Positions 51,749-62,164 of a stretch of 64,000 nt of DNA are shown in pieces. The notes beneath the pieces are model-generated. The model saw only the letters and a list, made by a program, of their open reading frames with translations. It was not told where the DNA came from and ran no database searches. Made by a program: the position numbers and the translations under genes. Source of the DNA: Lamellibrachia satsuma (lineage: Eukaryota > Annelida > Polychaeta > Sabellida > Siboglinidae); assembly GCA_033239005.1 (NCBI GenBank), contig BSQZ01000029.1:6624923-6688922 (forward strand), read 5' to 3'. The first letter of the stretch is position 1. Each line of letters begins with the position of its first letter.

Positions 51749-51760
51749 AAACTCATGATA
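51650..51760. repeat. (AT)n runs with alternating inverted repeats
   Basis: Three (at)n blocks separate the segments tcatgagttttttgtg (51671-51686), acaaaaactcat (about 51704-51715) and cacaaaactcatga (about 51745-51758). The outer two are near-perfect inverted repeats, so the region can fold into a long cruciform or hairpin. Confidence 0.85.
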
Positions 51761-53161
51761 GGTCACAGATTTCTTTGTGTGCTTGTGCCACCTGGCTCTT
51801 GTGTTGATGACAATCTTTTGTAATCTCATTTTATAAGGTATACTTCTGAGAACACTAATATTGCCATCTATTTCTTCCATATATTCATGCACAGAAGCAG
51901 TGTTTTATTTGTGGCATAACTTTAATATGAGATTACTAGTACAGTTGTAGCTGCAGGTAACTGATTGTAAAGCCATGTCTGTCATTCTTATCTGAATTGT
52001 TCTTTTAGAATGTCAGACTGTCCCGTACGTGTTGACAAATGTCACAGTGACAAGTTGTCATTTTTTAACATTGTTATGAGTAGAAATGTCGAATGATCAG
52101 ATATCGTAGAATTGTGTGTCCAACTGTGAGGTAATCAAGTTAGGCATTTGTGATTCCTATAAGACGCTGCACTGTTTGGGTGGTCCTTAGTATTTACAGT
52201 GATATTTCCATTGGCTGAAGTTAAGTATACAGATGTGCTATGAAGTGCACCGGCTAATCATACTGGTATATTGTGGTTAATTTTTTCTCTAGTTCGTTGA
52301 ACGGGTCTGACTGTGTGTTCAGTTATTGCTGCAAAGTTTTATTGGTGCCACGCCTGTTAATTTAGATGCCATGTTTTTGGGGCAGGGTTCCTATACTGCA
52401 GAGGCTTTTTTACCAGGGAAGTAGGGAAGGGCAAACGGAACTGAGGGAGGAGACAGAAAATGGGAGAAAGTGGTATTATTGTGGAAGAAGAATTCTCAGG
52501 GAAGCTGTCACTAGTCGTCATTTCTTGCTCTGAGGGAACAATTCTGGGAGGCAAAAATTATATGTGAATCTCAGTTGATGCATGTTGGCAGGTGAAGTAA
52601 ATCCCGGGTTTGGGTTGCATGTCTCCGCTTCCCGTTACAAGCGTGGGTTCCTTGAAACACCCACTCAAAAATATGGCCCATTACTCATAGGCTCATCATT
52701 ATGACTAACTCACGCCAATTTGATGATGTCACTGGGGTATTCTTGGACCCGGAAACCCTAAACTTGAAGGTCAGTGGGTGCTGCAGTGTGGGTTGTCACT
52801 CAGGAAACACCCCTAGACCTTTGTAATTAAGTTCACCTTTTCACAATCACCTGGCCTAAACCCCCTTTCCTTGGTTCTGTGGTTTATTATCTCTAATTTG
52901 TGATTTGTGCCAAGTTTGTAGCAGGGCACCCAACGTGTGGTCAAGGGTACAGTCATTAAATAGGATGTTCTTATCAGACGTTCTGCTTACTTCCGACATA
53001 GTTCAACCCTACTCAAGCCTCTTTATGTAAGGTTTTAGTTTGTAGAATATGAAATGTTCTGCTGTTTTCTCCTCACAGATTGGTTTATGTTGCTGAATAA
53101 AAAAATAAACAACTGATTATTAATGATAATAAATATTTTTATAATCAATAAACCACCAATT

Positions 53162-53165
53162 GCAT

Positions 53166-53212
<47 letters not shown>
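53162..53212. repeat. (CACG)n microsatellite
   Basis: About twelve uninterrupted cacg tetramers, flanked by tgcatg on the left, much like the microsatellite at 28.2 kb. Confidence 0.97.
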
Positions 53213-53302
53213 TACAATCGAAATAATTGTTGTTTATGGTTAATTAGTCATAGTGAAGAAAAGCTTGATCTGCATATGACGCTGGTGTTGTTTCTGTTGC
53301 AG

Positions 53303-53371
53303 AGCCTCTGGATGGCTCTCTGTTTGAGGCAGACAACTCACTGTGGAATACAGAGATGGGCGACTTGAAAC
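53303..53371 (+). CDS. FGFRL1: FGFR-family receptor, coding exon 4 (acidic Ig1-Ig2 linker)
   Basis: A 69-bp exon between acceptor ctgttgcag and donor gaaac|gtaagt, phase 1 at both ends. It encodes EPLDGSLFEADNSLWNTEMG DLK, a Glu/Asp-rich stretch with no Ig features. In FGF receptors the Ig1-Ig2 linker carries the acid box on its own small phase 1-1 exon, so length, phase and composition all fit. The acidic residues here are dispersed rather than clustered (FEAD, NTEMGD), so this is a weak acid box at best. That is more like FGFRL1 than FGFR1-4. Confidence 0.78.
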
Positions 53372-53894
53372 GTAAGTTCACTTTCTGAGTATTCCTATAG
53401 CAACCATTTATTTATGGTAATTTTTTTGTGATGACTTGGTGCACAGACGGATCACTTTCGCTTACTGGACAGTCGCTTATTTCTGGTGGCGCGTTTATTT
53501 CTGGAACTGGTAAAATGTTATTGCCGGCTTCCCTGACAACAGAATGGTAGAAATTGAGACCCAGAGCTGAAAATAAATCAGTTGATTTATTTGATTTAAA
53601 TAGATTCAAATTGTTCTGATGTCAATCGGTTTTAGGGCATAGTTTTTTTATGAATATTTCTGTCCGAAGAGCAACAGTTTTACATGCGATGACTTCTATA
53701 CTATGACTTGGCTGTTGGTATAGGAGTCTGCTTAGTAAGCTAGTAGTCCAGGACTGACAGAGACTGACTGACAGGGCAGTTGTGGGCAAAGATCACCAGC
53801 TGAGGCCTGTCTCATTCTCTGCCAGGAACTTTGCCATTTACTGACCTCACCTTTCCACCGTCCACCTCAGCCTCACCCAACCTCATGTGTGTGT

Positions 53895-54325
53895 GCAAAA
53901 CATGATGTGTGTGCAGAACATGATGTGTGTGCAGAACATGATTTGTTCACACATAACCTGATTTCCTACTAGAAAATCACTGTTGTCACTCACGAGTGGT
54001 TCATCAGAACATGACATGTGTGCAGAACATGATTTGTGTGCACAACATGATTTGTGCACGCAGAACAAGATCTGTATGCAGAACATCATTTGTTCGTGCA
54101 GAACATCAATTGTTCACTCAGAACATCAGTTGTTCATGCAAAACATAACTTGTTCATGCAGAACATCATTTGTTCACACAGAACATCAATTGTTCACTCA
54201 GAACATCGATTGTTCAGGCAGAACATCAATTGTTCACTCAGAACATCAATTGTTCACGCAGAACATCATTTGTTCACGCAAAACTTGATTTCCTGCTGGA
54301 AAATCTCCAATGTCACTGAGTTATG
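53895..54325. repeat. 20-bp palindromic tandem array with duplicated flank
   Basis: About 17 copies of a 20-bp unit such as agaacatcaattgttcactc or agaacatgatgtgtgtgc. They fall in two blocks, 53895-53965 and 54005-54285. Each block is followed by a similar unique segment: tgatttcctactagaaaatc then actgttgtcact near 53960, and tgatttcctgctggaaaatc then tccaatgtcact near 54286. The whole [array + flank] module is therefore duplicated. Units of the gaacatcaattgttc type have inverted arms gaaca/tgttc around a 5-bp centre. Confidence 0.9.
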
Positions 54326-56802
54326 CAGCCATATTGTTGGTTAAGTAAAACTGTTAAGTAAAAAGGTGCTCTGACCCACATTCACCCTGGTTCACACATC
54401 AAACTGAGCCAACGTGTCTACCAGAGTTATTGGTCTCCCTATGCTGTCAGCCCCCCCTCCTCTGAATCACCCCCCCACCCCCACACACCAGTTGTCCAGT
54501 CCATCAGGCCGTTGAAGCAGCTCTACACTACATTCGCCTGGACTTGTCCGACTCCCAGAGGAGAATTTGCAAGAGTTTTTGTCGGTTGCCTGAACCGCCA
54601 TGTTTCAAAGAAACCCTGACTCGCTTCACTCTTGCAGCATTCTTGTGAACATCCTCAGTCCGGAATGCAAATTTATATTCCAAACTTCCTGGCTCGTGTT
54701 TTTAGCACGTGTATTTCTTTGCTGTCTAGTGTAGGACTAGTGTTGCGATCTTTGAAATTTGTGAGTTTTTTTTGTGTTACCGCAAGGCCACAGAATGCCA
54801 CCGAGGTTGAACTGGTACTGATGTTTCAGCCTGTCAGCAGGTTTGTAAATCAGTAAACTTACCTAATATCAGACAATGTTAATCTGACCCATTGGGTAGC
54901 AGCCTGCAAAAAGATGTTTAAATCAGCCAGGCATTGACAGACCAAGTCAAGTCACTGTTTTATGCACCCGTGGGCAATCTATTTGGATTTCTGAAATTTT
55001 TTCAAATCATAATGTTCATGTGTGGTTCTCGAGACAGAAACAAGCATCATTTCCAAGCTGCAATCACTGTGTTCTTCAATTTCACAGCATCTTGGTTAGT
55101 GGTACATCAACTGGTTATCACCAAGGTAACTCATTAATAACCCCCCACAAAATATGCATTGTTCGCACATCAAAGTTGTGTGTTTCACCACCATTCTTTT
55201 GATGCCCTTGAAAAATCCTTTTCACCCAAACAATATGCAGTAATTCAAAGGGCGTATCGGTTTCCTTGCCCTCTTCAGCCAATTATTTCCCTTATTTTAT
55301 TAACAACCCTTTTGCTTCCCATTTCCTGTTTTACCCCATTGCATTTGTGTTCTTATCACCATAAAAAATTAGACCAAATTATTTTTCTGTTGTTTCTCTA
55401 CATTTGACAGCAATGGTCCACTTTCTTAATCACCCTTTCTCATCTGTTACCCCCATGAGGGAACACAATGCCTTGTAGACTGTCTCAACTCCAAATGGAA
55501 CCTTGATGCTAATGTTCCTCAGTTTAAATCATATCAGACAAATCTTAGCCACTTAATGTGCAAACAGGGCAACTTTAAGGGGTTTTTAATAAAGGGTTAT
55601 CTGTGTCACTGCTAGAAATTCCAGGCATTACCTCCATAAGGGTTATTACAGTGTGTGATAACCCTGCATGATACAGTTTGCTGCACCTTTGTGTATGCCC
55701 CAGCTGCCAAGAAGTCAGCCTGGTTGCACCATGTGCTGGGGCAGGAAGCCAGTAAGGGGTATTACCCTAATGAGTCCAATCAAGGTGATTATCTGCCTGT
55801 TGCTGTGTTGACTGTCTGGGGTGATTGTGTACACAGGGTGTGGGGCTGCCCTTTGATTGCTTTCTTAGTCTTGCAAGTTTGTACAGATTCCTTTGATGAT
55901 GCTTGTAGTGTGACAAGACAATTTTCTCAGAGTACACCCTTTCTCTGGGTGATTCTTCTTTGGATGCTCCAAGGTGCAGGGGTATTTTATGGGTGTGTTG
56001 TATTGTTATGTAAACATTGTATGATTACGTTTTTTTTATTAATAGTTTTGTACTTGATAAAGAAATAAATATCAAACACTTTTAAATCATAGACATTGAT
56101 AATTAAACATTGTTTTGTGCAGAAACTCTTATAAAGAAGTAAATAAAAGAAATTTAGAACTTTTTTACAACTTTTAATTTTCACTTAGTGACATAGCACG
56201 TTGAAGGTGGAAACTGGGGTTATGGAAAGATGGAGAGAGAGATTAGACACACAGGATTAATGTATCCTGTTTCAGCTGTTTATGGGCTATTCACCCTCTC
56301 TACCAGGGTGGTTAGGATGTAGTTGTTGGTCACCCTCTCTTACAGTCACTTTGTGGTAAGCTTCAAGCTCATATTTCGGAACACAGTTTATGTCAGTGTG
56401 GACCTTTTAATTGAAGCTGATCCCCCTAAATTATGCTTCCTTTGAAATATAACAATTCTTCCCAGAACTACACCACAAAAGTGTTCCCACAAAGTGTGAA
56501 GATGTTAATTATGGCTGTCAGGTTGTTGTGGGATTCTCTGACCAAACTCAAAATTCTAGTATACCAAAAAGAATTTATACTGATTCATGAATGAAATATC
56601 AATAAAAATCCATACAGAAAAAGTTGAGCCATTTGAGATTCTTATTTTGACTTGTACACGGATAATTGATTAATATTTATTTGTGCTTTTATTCAGATAT
56701 ATTGGAGATTAATTAGAACAGATGTTTAGAGTGTTTGTACCTAATAATGTTCTGGTCCATGAAGTTTAGATTTGGTCACTGCATCTGAATCAGTTTTCAA
56801 CA

Positions 56803-56865
56803 CAGCTGTTTTATGGCAACATGAAAAGGCTGTTTTGTGGCTACATGAAAAAGCTGTTTTATGAC
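56803..56865. repeat. 27-28-bp imperfect repeat, about 2.5 copies
   Basis: The words agctgttttatggcaacatgaaa, ggctgttttgtggctacatg and aagctgttttatgacgagtg follow in tandem. Confidence 0.8.
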
Positions 56866-57859
56866 GAGTGATGAAAAACATGTTTGCGTCTCGCCGCCGA
56901 GCACCTGGGCTACTGGTCACCAGGTGTAAACCTTTGCACATTTAGCCACCAGGTGGATGCATGTAGCTGTTTTTTTTTTTACACCAAGATGGTGATCAAC
57001 ATTTCATCAACACAGTTATGTTGATGGGAAGTGTACTAACAGTGTGCCTGACATCTCATGTCCAAGTGCATCTATGTAGGGAGAAATACTTGAGCAAAGT
57101 TATTATGTGTGGCGAGAAATACTCAAGTTACTGAATTGCCTCTGAAACAGTAGATGTTAAAATATAAGACAGTATGTTACAGTGAATTGCCCCTTGGACA
57201 AAACACCCTGTGGACAACCAATTTCATTTCACCATTTGTCTGTATTTATATTAAAATGAGGGGGTTTGTCTGGAGGGGGTTATGTTTAATGGCGTTTTGT
57301 CATGGATTCGTTGGGGGTGTGCCTTAGTTGAATACCTTGAATCGAACCCCTTGAACCAGTTTCGCTCACCCCCAGCATCAAACTACCCCAACCCTGTACA
57401 GCTCATGTGAGCCACCCTGGTTTGGGAATATGAGAATTTTGCAATTAGGCCAATTGAAATGAGAGGCAATGAGCCTCCCTAATGTACAGTCCCCACCCAC
57501 ATTACCACCCTTTACCAACTATCAAAAGGGTTCTTCCATGAAACAGATGGGTAGTTGGCTACTGGCTGCCAAGAATTCCCTTTGATGTGTTCTTTCCATG
57601 GCAAGGACTTGATCGTTCTCTCTACTGAAATTTCATTTGCTTTTATGTGTTTGCTACTGATGCTTTGAATTAAATATGTTTTATTTGATGTAGTTATCTG
57701 CCCTTGCCACCAGGGAAGTAAGCAGATCGTAATCTTAGCAAAAATTTAAACCATTCAAATGAGAAAGTCCCAGAAATATCACTATTAAACTGCATGCTGT
57801 GGAAGCAAAATTGTGGAACTGGAGAATATGTGCTGGTTTAAATGTCACTGGCTTCCAGT

Positions 57860-58545
57860 TGTAACTTTGCTGTTACCGGTCTCTCTTAACCGTCTCACGT
57901 CAGGACCTTCTACCTACTTCATTCAGCAGTCAGCCCTGACGTGATGTCGAATAAGACAAATCATACACGTTGGTGTATCACCCAGGTTCGACCTACAGCG
58001 TAGGCTTTTATTGTTACATAGGTTACAGCGCTACTGACACATACAGATACAACTGCAAGTTGCCGATCATCTCCCTTGGTACCGGGAGATGAGAAATTCC
58101 GTGAGATTCTTTCGGCTCTCTCGGCTCTCTCTCGATGCAGTAGGCAAGCTGGTCTCTACTTATAGTTAAGTTGGAAACACGGGTATGCTTCCCATCACGT
58201 ACGCCAGTCACGCTCTTCACGTAGACCCTTCTGTATTGAAATGTCTAAATAAAATATATGTTGTGCACCTCTATTGTCGGAGAAGCTAAGCTGGGAATTC
58301 GTAGTACTCGTAATTCAAGTCTCATCTATAGGTATGACATCCGTACCGCTGGTCAATGCACCATTAATCACCTTTCCCCGGTTCGACGATCTGTCGTGTC
58401 GGCGAGTGTTCAATAGAGCATTGAGACTCAGCATGATTCAGCGATACATATTGATGTGTCTACATAAATTATATAAATGGTGTGCACTCCTGTTAGAATT
58501 CATATATTGCTCTGCTTTTCATATATACACGGTTTGCTCTTTACA
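57860..58545 (-). repeat. 3' LTR (686 bp)
   Basis: Left copy of the long terminal repeat. By eye I found no difference from 61475-62160, and the lengths are equal. On the minus strand an AATAAA lies at 58007-58012, about 535 bp into the LTR, and a TATA-like tatataa lies near 58475, about 70 bp in. The polypurine tract abuts its right edge at 58549-58557. Confidence 0.93.
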
Positions 58546-58904
58546 TTACTCCCTCCGACACAAGCTGAGACCTCGTATCAGCTTAAAAAAAGAAAAAGAA
58601 AAAGAGCACAACCGTGTAAGTCAATATATGCAAATAAGTAAACTGCAAACTAACATTGACCTCCACCATACAATTACCATATCGACCCAATACCACACAA
58701 TGAGAAAAAAATTCAATAAATGCAAAAACCACACATGTAGAAGCAACAAATTCAAAAACCACACATGTAAACATATAGGGAACTGTCACCAGCTAACCTT
58801 ACCTAATCATACAGTAACATACCACACCAAATAAAGAAGTAAAACTAAATATCCAACACGAAACCGTAATAACATAAATGTAAATATTACGTTTGTGTTT
58901 CCTG

Positions 58905-59660
58905 TCACATGGAAAAAAAACACACGTACTGGCGCCCGAATAACCATGAGCGACGTGCAAGCAGCAGAATACGGCTGCTAGAGGCCGTGTAAAAGAAACC
59001 TGTGACAAGGCGTATCAATTTATAAAAACAATTCCGCTCCTGGGGCATACTGTCCCACTCGGCGGCTAGCCTGTTAAAATAGGTCCTAAGTCGGCTGGCG
59101 GTAAAATCTTCCGTCAGCAATCCGCTTTCCAACGCGGCACGCTGTCTACGATATAGGTCCCGCTGATGAAACCAGAAATTATATGCTTTCCAGGGCCGAC
59201 AAGCACTGATCTATTCGCAGACTAACGCGGACACGTTCAAATGCGATCGTGGAAATGGCTGTCCACGTCGTCATGTGTCCGTGCAATTTCGAAGTGTAAA
59301 CCTCAATGTCCCGGAGATGTTTGCGATTGAGGCGGACCTCCGCAAACGTGTGATTTACCACGGTCACAAGTTCATTGGTGTTATGAATCACCCGTTGATT
59401 ATCAGAACGTACCTGTTGGATCCAACGCCTAGTCGTGTCCAACTGTGCCTCCGTCGCGATCCCAAACACTTTGTTGAGAATGGTGCCACCGAGGTCAGAG
59501 AACCCACGTCGAACCCGCCGACCACGCGGAATCGAGTGCGGAATCTGATCTTCAATAGCATGTAAGCGTTGTAGCCATGACCATCTGGTCATATTGGGAG
59601 CGCGGAGGTCGACAAGCACAGAATGGATGCGATCTGAGCTGTTGAACCAGGACGACAATC
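58905..59660 (-). pseudogene. Env-like (baculovirus F/errantivirus type) remnant
   Basis: The minus-strand frame 59658-59179 carries a furin-type site RGRRVRR at residues 45-51, directly followed by GFSDLGGTILNKVFG and then a long helical region with NTNELV. This layout (polybasic cleavage site, hydrophobic Gly-rich segment, heptad-like helix) is typical of the F/Env fusion proteins of Gypsy-type errantiviruses and baculoviruses. A stop and frame change near 59150 interrupt it. Likeness resumes in another frame (59132-58905) with LESGLLTEDFTASRLRTYF. No C-terminal membrane anchor is found before the LTR, and the N-terminal leader is not in frame. It is broken and not expected to give a functional envelope. 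Confidence 0.7.
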
Positions 59661-60802
59661 AACGTCCACGTGGCAACGTGACCGCGGGTTTCACGGCTTC
59701 CGGTCACGAGGATACCATCGGTTTTAACAACGTATAACACGTTAATAATTCCCCAGCCACTGACTGATATTTGCAGTCAGGAATCGGGCTGTAACAATTC
59801 CGTGGATTAACCCAAATCCACAAGACAAACACCACGCGACATACTCTGCTGTAATGTCAAGTTACCATTAAGCAGTTATGTCGTATGCCCCGAGAGTCTA
59901 GGCGTCCCTAGACGAATCCTTCCTGTTGGCGGACAGTTCATCTGCCGGCAACAGTAACGCCCTAGTAACGGGTAACGAGGAATATGTGGTCACGACCCTT
60001 GGTAGCCATACCTAATCAGACATAATATTACTGATCAATTGGGTGCCCCAACATAACCTATAGAACATGTACCAATTACACGGTGAGCGGTGCAGTCCAT
60101 GTGCATTACATTTAGCAAACATGTACTACCATAACATTAACTAATCTGCTAATTACAGTCATAATACTACCCTGAGGTATTATGTAGCAGCAAATATATA
60201 GCATTCGTTCGAACAACATTCAATCTAGTCAGTTAACAACAACGTCTCAACATCACTGCATGGTGTTTAACAAGGTGGCCTGCTTTCATGTAACTACGGA
60301 GATGGTCGTGTAACCATGCCCTAGGCTGATGTCTCGATATGCAGTTTCCATTACTGTACATACGATCACACCAGTCCGTCACAATAGGTGCGATGCCCCT
60401 ACATCTAAACCATGGATAAATTAGTCTTCACTGTTGTAACGTGACAACATCCATCCCAAACACGTAACAAACAAAGATAATCATGTGCCTTTAGGGCCTA
60501 AATAGCCTTACACATAATTCATATCTCAAACAAAGAGGATCATACACATACATGTATCAATACTACAAAAAAAAAACCATCATACATGCTTCATACCAAG
60601 CTCTATTAATTAAGAGTGTTACAATTTCACTCACCATAGCATGTCAGTTGATGATACTAATTATTATATGCATTACGAAAATTATCAACTTTCACCGTTC
60701 TGTGCAATGTTCACTGGAGTGCGTGGTTCATTCGGCAATTTGGTGGGCCTGTGTTGTCCACGCGTGGCCACACCTACCGTCCTCTGGGGTCGTCCCTGGA
60801 TG
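59661..60802. other. Interior of the LTR element with no recognisable pol
   Basis: About 1.1 kb between the gag-like and env-like parts. Pol should lie here, but no YxDD, DTG/DSG protease, RNase H or HHCC/DDE integrase motif is visible on either strand. It could be residual leader, intronic or env N-terminal sequence. Confidence 0.55.
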
Positions 60803-61240
60803 TTAGAACTCCCAGCCATGCTGCTGGTAGCTCGGGCGGTCTCGCATCATCGCTTGTTGATGACAGGCGCGTGTATAGTGGCCGATTTCTCCGGACACGT
60901 AACAATGCCGGTCCCTGGGTTGTCTGGCCTGTAACACTGTCACTGTCGAGGATAAATCAGTGACAGGAGTTGCGAGAGATTTGACCGTCATCATCAGGAC
61001 AGCCATCTCCAGGGCAACGGTCGGTCCCTCATGCGGGATGTTGTGACAAGGCTTACCGGCTCTTCGGGGTCGGGAGCGGTCTGGTCGCGGCGCACGGTGG
61101 CCCAGGCTAGTCGACGAATGCCTCGAAGAATGCAGACGGACAGGGCGAGGCAGGTGTACCGGGACTGTCCCCCCCCCGTCCAGGCTGATGCCATCACTGG
61201 ATGCTGTATCGTCATCTTGTCGATCTTCTGGGACGTGCAA
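60803..61240 (-). CDS. Gag-like ORF with a degenerate zinc knuckle
   Basis: This 145-codon frame is the first after the leader on the element's strand. It is rich in Arg, Pro, Ser and His (residues 30-65) and ends with a nucleocapsid-type zinc knuckle at residues 113-126, CYVSGEIGHYTRAC. The spacing is correct for CX2CX4HX4C, but the second cysteine is replaced by serine. No capsid-length region precedes it, since intact Gypsy gags are usually 2-3 times longer, so the gene is internally deleted or N-terminally truncated. In a working element it would package the RNA. Here metal binding is probably lost. Confidence 0.6.
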   Translation of the reverse strand: MHVPEDRQDDDTASSDGISLDGGGTVPVHLPRPVRLHSSRHSSTSLGHRAPRPDRSRPRRAGKPCHNIPHEGPTVALEMAVLMMTVKSLATPVTDLSSTVTVLQARQPRDRHCYVSGEIGHYTRACHQQAMMRDRPSYQQHGWEF

Positions 61241-61282
61241 TACTAGTCAGTAGCATCAGCCGTAAAAAAAATGATAGCGGGC

Positions 61283-61474
61283 TCGTTATTGTAACTTACA
61301 TCGTGCCGTGTAGATTTCATCGCAGCGTATGTAGTGTCAGCAGCGGTCGCCGTTATAACAGACGTTCTGTTCTTTCGTAGTCGCGCTCGCCATTATAACT
61401 TTAGTGATATAAAAAAAATCGTCCCGTCATTGTAACTTCAATGGTGAAAAAAAAATCCTGGCTACGCTCGCCAT
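61283..61474 (-). repeat. Leader with reiterated PBS-like modules
   Basis: On the + strand the phrase cgctcgccattgtaactt and variants (gctcgttattgtaactt, ggtcgccgttataac, gctcgccattataactt, cccgtcattgtaactt) occurs five times, with tgtaac/tataac cores near 61290, 61354, 61394, 61431 and 61476. A run of eight or nine A residues precedes three of them. The last module is the real LTR/PBS junction. Confidence 0.7.
61456..61473 (-). other. Candidate primer-binding site
   Basis: On the minus strand TGGCGAGCGTAGCCAGGA starts one base after the end of the 5' LTR. Position and the TGG start are canonical for tRNA-primed reverse transcription. The priming tRNA was not identified. Confidence 0.65.
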
Positions 61475-62160
61475 TGTAACTTTGCTGTTACCGGTCTCTC
61501 TTAACCGTCTCACGTCAGGACCTTCTACCTACTTCATTCAGCAGTCAGCCCTGACGTGATGTCGAATAAGACAAATCATACACGTTGGTGTATCACCCAG
61601 GTTCGACCTACAGCGTAGGCTTTTATTGTTACATAGGTTACAGCGCTACTGACACATACAGATACAACTGCAAGTTGCCGATCATCTCCCTTGGTACCGG
61701 GAGATGAGAAATTCCGTGAGATTCTTTCGGCTCTCTCGGCTCTCTCTCGATGCAGTAGGCAAGCTGGTCTCTACTTATAGTTAAGTTGGAAACACGGGTA
61801 TGCTTCCCATCACGTACGCCAGTCACGCTCTTCACGTAGACCCTTCTGTATTGAAATGTCTAAATAAAATATATGTTGTGCACCTCTATTGTCGGAGAAG
61901 CTAAGCTGGGAATTCGTAGTACTCGTAATTCAAGTCTCATCTATAGGTATGACATCCGTACCGCTGGTCAATGCACCATTAATCACCTTTCCCCGGTTCG
62001 ACGATCTGTCGTGTCGGCGAGTGTTCAATAGAGCATTGAGACTCAGCATGATTCAGCGATACATATTGATGTGTCTACATAAATTATATAAATGGTGTGC
62101 ACTCCTGTTAGAATTCATATATTGCTCTGCTTTTCATATATACACGGTTTGCTCTTTACA
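61475..62160 (-). repeat. 5' LTR (686 bp)
   Basis: Right copy of the terminal repeat, upstream of the element's genes because the element is on the minus strand. Bounded by TG/CA ends and by cagt at 62161-62164. Confidence 0.93.
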
Positions 62161-62164
62161 CAGT

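Larger units (their letters stand above)
48091..53302 (+). other. Intron 3 (5.2 kb)
   Basis: Runs from gtctgt to tttctgttgcag. It holds a 20-bp triplication at 49573-49632, the second dispersed-repeat copy at 50974, an AT-rich inverted-repeat region at 51650-51760 and a (CACG)n microsatellite at 53162-53212. No additional exon is convincing. Confidence 0.8.
57860..62160 (-). mobile_element. Complete LTR retroelement (Ty3/Gypsy-type, env-bearing, pol-less), antisense in intron 4
   Basis: Two direct repeats of 686 bp (57860-58545 and 61475-62160) start TGTAAC and end TTTACA on the + strand, giving TG...CA ends in either orientation. The 4-bp sequence cagt lies directly outside both ends (57856-57859 and 62161-62164), a target-site duplication. 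Orientation is minus, on three grounds: a primer-binding-site-like sequence starting TGGCGAGCG lies one base inside the right LTR, a purine tract (CGGAGGGAG on -) abuts the left LTR, and gag-like then env-like frames follow in that order. The 2929-bp interior is far too short for a full gag-pol-env, and no protease, RT, RNase H or integrase motif was seen. It is therefore a non-autonomous derivative. Confidence 0.92.

Noticed and set aside
55655..56068. 137-codon frame with hydrophobic C-terminus
   Set aside because: Lies inside intron 4 in an island of the same composition, no conserved motif, and the hydrophobic tail comes from an AT-rich tttttatt run.
57345..57430. Possible second tRNA-derived SINE (minus-strand ggttcgattc B-box-like sequence)
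   Set aside because: No clean A-box at the usual distance and no link to the core seen at 39.8 and 40.2 kb. A single 10-bp match is not enough.
57985..57998. ggttcgacc in the LTR as a tRNA gene or pol III B-box
   Set aside because: The consensus fails after GGTTCGA, and no cloverleaf or A-box could be drawn around it.
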